8,106 bases of DNA, taken from positions 1 to 8,106 of the forward strand of contig CAKTFL010000084.1 of NCBI GenBank assembly GCA_934555855.1. The letters run 5' to 3'. Numbering within the stretch: position 1 is the stretch's first letter; the number at the start of each line of letters is the position of its first letter. Below are positions 1 to 5,585 of the stretch, piece after piece. Under the pieces are notes generated by a model that was not told the DNA's origin, made no database searches, and was given only the letters and a program-made list of their open reading frames with translations. The position numbers and the translations under genes are program-made. This DNA comes from an uncultured Sphingomonas sp. (GTDB lineage: Bacteria > Pseudomonadota > Alphaproteobacteria > Sphingomonadales > Sphingomonadaceae).

Positions 1-232
1 TATTGACCGTCAGGAACCGAGCCACCTCCCCCGACGACACGTCCAGCCCGCCCGCGCGATAGGCCGCCTGCGTGTCGGTCACGGCCAGCGCCGAGTCCCA
101 GGCCATCCGGCCAGCGGGACGCGATGACAGGGCGTCCAGACGCACCGTCGCCTCCACCAGCCGCGCGATGAAGTCGGCCCGTTCGAAATAGCGGCCCAGC
201 CAATAAAGCGAGGATGCGGTCCGGCTCAGCAT
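1..232 (-). CDS. Alpha-E domain (DUF403) protein, N-terminal part, runs off the left edge
   Basis: The first 77 codons are visible and the rest lies outside the window. The protein opens with MLSRTASSLYWLGRYFERAD, the characteristic helical start of alpha-E (DUF403) proteins, followed by a further helix rich in Arg, Glu and Leu. The family is all-helical, probably cytoplasmic and without a proven biochemical activity. It is nearly always encoded next to a circularly permuted ATP-grasp protein, as here, and often near a transglutaminase-like peptidase. The start at 232 is well supported: its ATG overlaps the TGA of the upstream ATP-grasp gene by one base (TGATG), and AGGAG at 241-245 lies 8 bases before it, inside that gene. 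Translation is therefore probably coupled. By inference it works with the ATP-grasp protein in an amide-bond-forming or peptide-modifying pathway whose substrate is unknown. Confidence 0.9.
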   Translation of the reverse strand, partial: MLSRTASSLYWLGRYFERADFIARLVEATVRLDALSSRPAGRMAWDSALAVTDTQAAYRAGGLDVSSGEVARFLTVN

Positions 233-1731
233 CACCGCATCTCCTGCGTCATGCCGCCGATCGCCTGCCGCATTCCGTCCGGCCCGATCGACTGTTGCGG
301 ACCGTCCGCCATCAGCACGAAGCTGTCCTTCGTACCCCCGCCCTGGCTGGAATTGACCACCAGCGAGCCTTGCTTCAGCGCCACCCGCGTCAGCCCGCCC
401 GGCACCACCTGCACGCCGCTCGCGCCGGTGAGTACGAACGGGCGGAAGTCCACATGTCGGGGGCCCAACCCGCTATCGCCCAGCGTCGGCACGGTGGACA
501 GCGCCAGGGTCGGCTGGGCGATATAGCGATGCGGCTCCGCGACCAGCGCCGCCCGGAAGCGCTCGATTTCGTCGCGGCTCGCGGTCGGACCGACCAGCAT
601 TCCATAACCGCCTGACCCGTCGACCAGCTTCACCACCAGCTCGTCCAGATGGTCGAGCACATAGCGAAGCGCATCGGGCTCACGGCACCGCCACGTCTCC
701 ACGTTCGGCAACCGCGCGTCGCCACCCGAATAGAAGCGCACGATATCAGGCATGTAGCTGTAGATCGCCTTGTCGTCGGCGATCCCGTTGCCGGGCGCGT
801 TGACGATCGCGACATTGCCGGCAGCGTAAGCCGCGATCAGCCCCGGCACGCCCAGCATCGAGTCACGGCGAAAGACGAGCGGGTCGAGAAAATCGTCGTC
901 CACCCGGCGATAGATCACGTCGACCTTTACCCGGCCCGCGACCGTCCGCATCCAGACCGTGTCATCATCCACCAGCAGGTCCGCCGCCTCGACCAGCTCG
1001 ATCCCCATAGAATCCGCCAGGAAACTGTGCTCGTAATAGGCCGAGTTGTATGACCCCGGCGTCAGCAGCACGCAGGTCGGCGCGGCAACGCCCTCAGGAG
1101 CCACCGACTGCATCGTCTGGAGCAGTCGGTCGGGATAGCTGTCCACCGGCTCGATCCGGTAGGTCCGGAACAGCTCCGGGCACAGCCGCAGCATAGCCTC
1201 GCGGTTTTCCAGCATGTAGCTGACCCCCGATGGCGTGCGGGCGTTGTCTTCGAGCACGAAGAAATCATCGGGCCCGGTCCGGACCAGGTCTATCCCGCAG
1301 ATATGCGCGCGGACGCCGTGCGGGGATCGTACTCCGGCGAGCTCCGGCCGGAATTGCGGATTGCCGAGCACCAGGTCGGCGGGAAGCACACCCTCCTTCA
1401 GGATCCGCTGCTCGCCATAGATGTCGTCGAGAAAGGCGTTGATCGCCTCCACGCGCTGAACAAGTCCGCCGCATAGCCGCGACCATTCGTGATGCAGGAA
1501 CACGCGCGGGATGATGTCGAAGGGGATGATCCGCTCGGCCGCGTCGCCGTCGCCATAGACGGCGAAAGTGATGCCGAGTTGCCGAAATGTCGCCTCCGCG
1601 GCGTGCTGGCGGCGGCGCAGTTCGTCCCCGCTCGTCTCCTTCAGCCATGTCGCCAACGCGGCGAGATCGGGACGGGGCGGCTGGTCCCCGGTCAATCCCA
1701 TGATCTCGTCGAACGCTGATCGTTGCTCCAT
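232..1731 (-). CDS. Circularly permuted type 2 ATP-grasp protein (DUF404/DUF407 family)
   Basis: A complete 499-residue protein of the usual family length. Family signatures occur in order: VLEDNARTPSGVSYMLENR (about 159-177), GSYNSAYYEHSFLA (226-239), YRRVDDDFLDP (274-284), NAPGNGIADDKAIYSYMPD (311-329), the glycine-rich nucleotide loop VDGSGGYGMLVGP (370-382), HVDFRPFV (426-433), and a C-terminal Gly/Ser-rich NSSQGGGTKDSF (460-471). ATP-grasp enzymes join a carboxylate to an amine or thiol through an acyl-phosphate; in this permuted branch the substrate is not established. There is no signal peptide or membrane segment, so it is probably cytoplasmic. It precedes and overlaps the alpha-E gene and starts 49 bases after the DsbD-like gene on the same strand. 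No Shine-Dalgarno is visible before the ATG. A second Met at residue 11 is possible but less likely, since family members have sequence before that point. The family call is firm; the function is open. Confidence 0.93.
   Translation of the reverse strand: MEQRSAFDEIMGLTGDQPPRPDLAALATWLKETSGDELRRRQHAAEATFRQLGITFAVYGDGDAAERIIPFDIIPRVFLHHEWSRLCGGLVQRVEAINAFLDDIYGEQRILKEGVLPADLVLGNPQFRPELAGVRSPHGVRAHICGIDLVRTGPDDFFVLEDNARTPSGVSYMLENREAMLRLCPELFRTYRIEPVDSYPDRLLQTMQSVAPEGVAAPTCVLLTPGSYNSAYYEHSFLADSMGIELVEAADLLVDDDTVWMRTVAGRVKVDVIYRRVDDDFLDPLVFRRDSMLGVPGLIAAYAAGNVAIVNAPGNGIADDKAIYSYMPDIVRFYSGGDARLPNVETWRCREPDALRYVLDHLDELVVKLVDGSGGYGMLVGPTASRDEIERFRAALVAEPHRYIAQPTLALSTVPTLGDSGLGPRHVDFRPFVLTGASGVQVVPGGLTRVALKQGSLVVNSSQGGGTKDSFVLMADGPQQSIGPDGMRQAIGGMTQEMR
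241..245 (-). promoter_or_regulatory. Ribosome binding site (AGGAG) of the alpha-E gene inside the ATP-grasp gene
   Basis: AGGAG on the minus strand lies 8 bases before the alpha-E ATG, within the last codons of the ATP-grasp gene. Together with the TGATG stop/start overlap, it fixes the alpha-E start and suggests translational coupling. Confidence 0.6.
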
Positions 1732-1780
1732 CGTAACGCTAAATAGGTTAACCGGCGTACAAGTTCCGCGCCAGTAAGAT
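1732..1780 (-). promoter_or_regulatory. AT-richer gap before the ATP-grasp gene, possible promoter
   Basis: These 49 bases are visibly less GC-rich than the flanking genes. They contain TATTTA on the minus strand (at 1740-1745), 8 bases before the ATG, and no Shine-Dalgarno. If TATTTA serves as a -10 element, the mRNA would start at or next to the ATG and be leaderless. The match to consensus is only 3/6 and no good -35 is spaced correctly, so read-through from the DsbD-like gene is equally possible. No terminator hairpin is seen in the gap. Confidence 0.25.
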
Positions 1781-3811
1781 TTAGTGCCCTACCCGGCTAT
1801 GATCGGCAAGATCCGCAAGCATTCCCGAACTCAGCACCTGTGGCAAGACTGTCGCCGACTGCCCTGGCGCGTACCACAGGTATAGCGGCACGCCGGCCCG
1901 GCCATGCCGTTCGATGAAGCGGCCCAGCGCCGGATCGCCATTGGTCCAGTCGCCCACCAGTACCTGCACGCCGCGTCGCCTGAATGCGTCGGTGGTGGCC
2001 GCGGTCTCGATGGCCGCCTTCTCGTTGACCTTGCACGTCAGGCACCAGTCGGCGGTGAAATAGGCGAAGACCGGCTTACCTTCGGCCCGCAGCCCGGCGA
2101 GCCGCCCCTCGCTGAACGGCTGCGTTCCCGAAGGTGCAGACGCCGCCGCCGCGCGAGTCCGCGGTACGGCCAGCAGACCCGTTGCCAGGACGATCAGCAG
2201 CCCCGCCACTGTGGCGCCGCCGAAACCCAGCCCCCGCCGCTGCCTGCCTCCCGCCAGCCACAACAGGCAGCCGACGCCCAGCGCAGCCAGCAGGGCGAGC
2301 GACATGCCATTGACGCCGCCGCTCTGCCCCAGCAGCCAGGCCAGCGCGACCGCCGTCAGCCACATGGGCAGCGACAGGATGCGCCGAAACCGCTCCATCC
2401 ACGCGCCCGGCCGCGGCATACGTCGCCGCAGCGCCGGCACGAAGCCTAGCACCAGGAAAGGCAGCGCCAGGCCGAATCCCAGCCCCGCAAACACGGCCAG
2501 CGCCGCCGGCCAGGGCAGCACCAGCGCCGCCCCCAGCGCCGCGCCCATGAACGGACCTGTGCACGGCGTCGCCACGAACGCCGCGAGCGCGCCGGTGGCA
2601 AAGGCCCCGCCGACGCCCGCCCGCCCCGCCACGCGCGGCATAGGCACCTCGAACAATCCCGCCAGATTGAGCGCGATCGCCACCGACAGCAGCAAGAGCA
2701 GCAGGATCACCCGCTGGTCCTGCAGCTGGAATGCCCAGCCCACGGCGCCGCCTCCCGCCCTGAGCACCAAGATCGGAATGCCGAGGCCGATGCAGACCAG
2801 CACCACACCCGCGGTATAGGCCAACGCCTCGCGCCGTGCGGCAGCCTCGCTCTCACCACCTTTGGCCAGGCTCAACGCCTTCAGGCTGAGGATCGGAAAG
2901 ACACAGGGCATGACATTGAGGATCAGCCCGCCCGCCAGCGCGCCGGCAAAGGCGACCAGCGCCGCGGTCACCCACCCTGCGGCACCTTGCGCGGCCGGCA
3001 CCGTTCCGGGCTCCGCCGTGAGCGCGAAGCCGCGTCCGTTGCCTGTCGCCAGCACGCCCTCGATGCGCCCGCCAGCCGAGCTGGCAGTAGCGGTCGTGTC
3101 GATCACCAGCCGGTCGCCGTCGCGCGTCACACTCTGCGGCGCGGCGAAGTCGATCGCGCCGGACGAGGCGGGATAGAACCACCCCTCGCCGATCACTGCA
3201 TCGGCCGGGAAGGGGATCGCGAGCCGGAACCGCTTGCCGTCGCGCTGATAGGTCGCAGGGCTGCCGAGCGGCCGCGGCAGCGCCTGCCGCCATCCGTCGA
3301 AGCGCGCCCGTGTCGCGGGATCGATCCGGCCGTCGCCGATCGTCAGGCTGGTCTCCAGGGTCTGGCGCTCAGGCACACAGATCTCACGCGTGCAGACCAG
3401 ATAGTCCAGCTTCACCCGGATCGGCAACGCCGCCCCCCGCTGAAGCCCGGCCGGCACCTTCAGGTCCGCCAGCAACGCGAAGGGCCGCTCATAGACATAG
3501 TTCATCAGCCCGGACACGAGCAGCCGCTCGGGCACCGGATAGCGCAGCGCGCCGACAGTCGCGCCCGCCGGCAGGGTCCAGGCGGCGCTGGTCGCAACGC
3601 CGGCATCGCCGGGGTTCTGCCAATAACCGTGCCAGCCCGGCGCAGGCTTCGCATGAACGGCCAGGGTCACCGTCGATCCAGGCGTCGGCACGTTGGTTTC
3701 CGCCAGCATCCGCATTGCCAGATGCGGCTGCGGAGCGGCCTGGCTCAATGCGGGCGATGCAAGCAGAAATCCCGCAAGCCATGTCATCGCAACGAAAAAC
3801 AGCTGCCGCAT
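1781..3811 (-). CDS. DsbD/ScsB-type protein-disulfide reductase (thiol:disulfide interchange, membrane)
   Basis: A complete 676-residue inner-membrane protein that would pass electrons from cytoplasmic thioredoxin to periplasmic thiol proteins. Residues 1-24 form a signal peptide (MRQLFFVAMTWLAGFLLASP, cleavage near ALSQA). Residues about 30-275 are a periplasmic DsbD-N/ScsB-like part with a cysteine pair C140/C145 (VCTREICVP). About eight hydrophobic segments follow (278-550), carrying the redox cysteines C303 in MPCVFP and C417 in ATPCTGP. The C-terminal thioredoxin-like domain (about 560-670) has the active site ADWCLTCK, C590/C593. The periplasmic part is roughly twice as long as that of E. 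coli DsbD, which points to the ScsB-like branch. The frame is open up to 3928, but 3811 is chosen because AAGGAG lies 4 bases upstream, the signal peptide begins there, and a longer form would overlap the divergent phoK. The partner proteins it reduces cannot be read from this window. Confidence 0.93.
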   Translation of the reverse strand: MRQLFFVAMTWLAGFLLASPALSQAAPQPHLAMRMLAETNVPTPGSTVTLAVHAKPAPGWHGYWQNPGDAGVATSAAWTLPAGATVGALRYPVPERLLVSGLMNYVYERPFALLADLKVPAGLQRGAALPIRVKLDYLVCTREICVPERQTLETSLTIGDGRIDPATRARFDGWRQALPRPLGSPATYQRDGKRFRLAIPFPADAVIGEGWFYPASSGAIDFAAPQSVTRDGDRLVIDTTATASSAGGRIEGVLATGNGRGFALTAEPGTVPAAQGAAGWVTAALVAFAGALAGGLILNVMPCVFPILSLKALSLAKGGESEAAARREALAYTAGVVLVCIGLGIPILVLRAGGGAVGWAFQLQDQRVILLLLLLSVAIALNLAGLFEVPMPRVAGRAGVGGAFATGALAAFVATPCTGPFMGAALGAALVLPWPAALAVFAGLGFGLALPFLVLGFVPALRRRMPRPGAWMERFRRILSLPMWLTAVALAWLLGQSGGVNGMSLALLAALGVGCLLWLAGGRQRRGLGFGGATVAGLLIVLATGLLAVPRTRAAAASAPSGTQPFSEGRLAGLRAEGKPVFAYFTADWCLTCKVNEKAAIETAATTDAFRRRGVQVLVGDWTNGDPALGRFIERHGRAGVPLYLWYAPGQSATVLPQVLSSGMLADLADHSRVGH

Positions 3812-3815
3812 GGCG

Positions 3816-3821
3816 CTCCTT
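3816..3821 (-). promoter_or_regulatory. Ribosome binding site AAGGAG of the DsbD-like gene
   Basis: AAGGAG on the minus strand, 4 bases before the ATG at 3811. It decides between this start and the upstream in-frame codon at 3928, which has no export signal behind it and would lie inside phoK. Confidence 0.7.
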
Positions 3822-3848
3822 GCCTGGCCGGTTCCGGCCCTCCATACG
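3820..3848 (+). promoter_or_regulatory. phoK: Weak candidate sigma70-type promoter for phoK
   Basis: TTGCCT (3820-3825) and CATACG (3843-3848) are spaced by 17 bases and end 31 bases before the phoK ATG. They match 4/6 and 3/6 of the consensus hexamers. Placement is right but the match is poor. The gap is so short that the promoters of the two divergent genes must overlap each other or extend into coding sequence. No PhoB-type box (two CTGTCAT-like repeats) is recognisable. Confidence 0.2.
3826..3839. repeat. Perfect 6-bp inverted repeat in the divergent promoter gap (possible operator)
   Basis: GGCCGG-TT-CCGGCC lies in the 68-base gap between the divergent DsbD-like and phoK starts. It falls between weak promoter-like hexamers on the plus strand (TTGCCT at 3820-3825 and CATACG at 3843-3848, spaced 17). 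A regulator binding here could affect both genes, but a palindrome this short and GC-rich can also arise by chance in such DNA. Confidence 0.25.
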
Positions 3849-3867
3849 CCCGCCCAATCCCGAACCC

Positions 3868-3872
3868 AAGGA
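3868..3872 (+). promoter_or_regulatory. phoK: Ribosome binding site AAGGA of phoK
   Basis: AAGGA lies 7 bases before the ATG at 3880. It supports that start over the in-frame open sequence reaching back to 3310, which is only the antisense shadow of the DsbD-like gene. Confidence 0.65.
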
Positions 3873-3879
3873 CCCTGAC

Positions 3880-5529
3880 ATGAAGCGCTCCGCCGTCTTG
3901 GCCGCCCTGCTCGCCTCGATCGCCTCACCCGCGCTGGCCGAGCCGCAGCAGCCCGCCGTCTCAGCGGCCACGACGACCGCTCGCGCGGGCAAGCCGAAGC
4001 TGATCGTCGCCATCTCGGTCGACCAGTTCTCCGCCGACCTGTTCCAGCAATATCGCAACCGCTTCACCGGCGGCTTTGCCCGGCTGTTGCAGGGCGGCGT
4101 GTTCCCCTCCGGCTATCAAAGCCATGCCGCTACCGAAACCTGCCCCGGCCATTCCACCATCCTGACCGGGATGCGGCCGGCGCATACCGGCATCGTGGCC
4201 AACAACTGGATCGACCAGAGCGTCCAGCGTGCCGACAAGGTAGTTTATTGCGCCGAGGACGAGACCGTGCCCGGCACCGACCACAGCAGCTACACCGTGT
4301 CCGACAGGCACCTGAAGGTGCCGACCCTGGGCGAGATGATGAAGGCGGCGGACCCGCGCACCCGCGTAGTCTCAATCGCCGGCAAGGATCGGGCGGCGGT
4401 GATGATGGGCGGCCACAAGGTCGATGAGCTTTGGTGGTGGGACGGCAAGACCTATGTCAGCTATGCCGGGCGCGCGGTGCCGCCGGCCGTGCGGCGCGGC
4501 CAGGACGCGGTGGCGGCGCTCGTCGCCAAACCGCAGGCACCGCTTGAGCTGCCGGACTTCTGCCGGGCCGTCGATCGCCCGATCACCGTTGGCGGCGCCG
4601 TATACGGCCAGGGCCGCTTCGCCCGCGCAGCCGGCGACCTACAGGCGTTCCGCGTCTCTCCCGCCGCCGACGCGGCGGTGTTCGCCATCGCCGCCGGGCT
4701 GATCCAGGACATGAAGCTGGGGCGCGGGCCGCAGACGGATCTGATCGCGGTTGGAGCCTCCGCCACCGACTATATCGGCCATAACTACGGCACTCAGGGC
4801 AGCGAGATGTGCATCCAGATGGACCAGCTCGACCGGGCGCTGGGCAGCTTTCTCGGCACGTTGGACAGCTGGGGCCTGGACTATGAAGTCGTCCTGACCG
4901 CCGATCACGGCGCGCATGACATGACCGAGCGCCAGATCGAGCGCGCCATGCCGATGGAGCAGCACGTCTCCGCTGATGCCTCGATCAAGAGCGTCGCCCA
5001 GGCGATCGGGTCCGCGCTCGGCATCAAGGGGCCGGTGCTGCTCGGCGCGGAAAGCGACGTCTATGTCGATCGTGCCCTGCCCGCCGCCACGCGCGCCCGC
5101 GTGCTGGCCGAGGCGGAGAAGCGCTTCGCCGCCCTGCCGCAGGTCGCCGCCGCCCTGGTCCGCGACCGGATCGCCGCCACGCCGATGCCCACCACCCCGC
5201 CGGAGACCTGGACGCTCGCCGAGCGTGCGCGCGCCTCGTTCGATCCGGCACGCTCCGGCGACCTGCTAGTGCTCCTCAAGCCGGGCGTCACCACGATCGA
5301 GACACCCGGCCCCGGCCATGTCGAAACGCACGGTTCGCCCTGGGATTACGACCGGCGGGTGCCGATCCTGTTCTTGCGCCGCGGCATGGCGCCGTTCGAG
5401 CAACCGCTCTCGGTCGAAACAGTCGACATCGTGCCGACGCTCGCCGCCACCATCGGCCTGCCCGTGTCCGGCCTGGACGGCCGCTGCCTGGACCTCGACT
5501 CCGGCCCGGCGAGCACCTGCGGACGCTGA
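3880..5529 (+). CDS. phoK: PhoK-like secreted alkaline phosphatase
   Basis: A 549-residue phosphomonoesterase of the alkaline phosphatase superfamily that releases phosphate from organic esters outside the cytoplasm. A 20-residue signal peptide (MKRSAVLAALLASIASPALA) ends in an AxA-type site. From memory it aligns nearly end to end with PhoK of Sphingomonas sp. BSAR-1 (559 residues), and the equivalents of its catalytic set are all present: D48 in ISVDQFSADLF, nucleophile T87 in TETCPGHSTILTG, N108 (ANNW), K169 and R171 (AGKDR), D297 and H301 (SATDYIGH), D342 and H343 (TADHG), and H484 (THGSPWD). A Thr nucleophile with K/R phosphate binders separates this class from E. coli PhoA. The start is set by AAGGA 7 bases upstream and by the signal peptide. 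It is divergent from the DsbD-like gene and convergent with the beta-helix gene, so it is probably transcribed alone. The protein appears intact. Confidence 0.95.
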   Translation: MKRSAVLAALLASIASPALAEPQQPAVSAATTTARAGKPKLIVAISVDQFSADLFQQYRNRFTGGFARLLQGGVFPSGYQSHAATETCPGHSTILTGMRPAHTGIVANNWIDQSVQRADKVVYCAEDETVPGTDHSSYTVSDRHLKVPTLGEMMKAADPRTRVVSIAGKDRAAVMMGGHKVDELWWWDGKTYVSYAGRAVPPAVRRGQDAVAALVAKPQAPLELPDFCRAVDRPITVGGAVYGQGRFARAAGDLQAFRVSPAADAAVFAIAAGLIQDMKLGRGPQTDLIAVGASATDYIGHNYGTQGSEMCIQMDQLDRALGSFLGTLDSWGLDYEVVLTADHGAHDMTERQIERAMPMEQHVSADASIKSVAQAIGSALGIKGPVLLGAESDVYVDRALPAATRARVLAEAEKRFAALPQVAAALVRDRIAATPMPTTPPETWTLAERARASFDPARSGDLLVLLKPGVTTIETPGPGHVETHGSPWDYDRRVPILFLRRGMAPFEQPLSVETVDIVPTLAATIGLPVSGLDGRCLDLDSGPASTCGR

Positions 5530-5540
5530 ACCTGACCCTA

Positions 5541-5580
5541 CTCCTCGTTCGTGCTGAACCGGTCAGGGCGAACGGAGGAG
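5541..5580. terminator. Imperfect hairpin / REP-like element between convergent genes
   Basis: CTCCTC (5541-5546) and GTTCG (5547-5551) pair with CGAAC (5569-5573) and GAGGAG (5575-5580), leaving one bulged G (5574). Inside, CTGA (5554-5557) pairs with TCAG (5563-5566) around a 5-base loop. It starts 12 bases after the phoK stop and ends 5 bases before the stop of the facing gene, which suits a bidirectional 3' end. There is no T-run on either side, so it is not a classic rho-independent terminator. The ends GTTCGTGCTGA and TCAGGGCGAACGG resemble, from memory, a dispersed sphingomonad palindrome shortened in the middle. Confidence 0.55.
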
Positions 5581-5585
5581 GGACA

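Noticed and set aside
3310..3879. In-frame open extension upstream of phoK (would add 190 residues)
   Set aside because: It runs antisense through the DsbD-like gene, is low-complexity Arg/Ser/Pro-rich, and lacks a signal peptide at its start. The ATG at 3880 has an AAGGA site and is followed at once by a signal peptide.
3770..3879. Pho box upstream of phoK
   Set aside because: TGTCAT-like letters occur (near 3782-3787) but inside DsbD-like codons and without a second repeat at the right spacing.
2987..3883. Long plus-strand open frame (about 298 codons) opposite the DsbD-like gene
   Set aside because: A GC-rich antisense shadow with no recognisable domain. The minus-strand frame has clear domains and cysteine motifs.
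3812..3928. Upstream extension of the DsbD-like gene to 3928
   Set aside because: It would overlap the divergent phoK start, encodes an Arg-rich stretch unlike a signal peptide, and is inferior to the AAGGAG-preceded ATG at 3811.
3489..4067. Minus-strand open frame spanning the divergent gap and the phoK 5' end
   Set aside because: It crosses both well-supported starts and has no family features.
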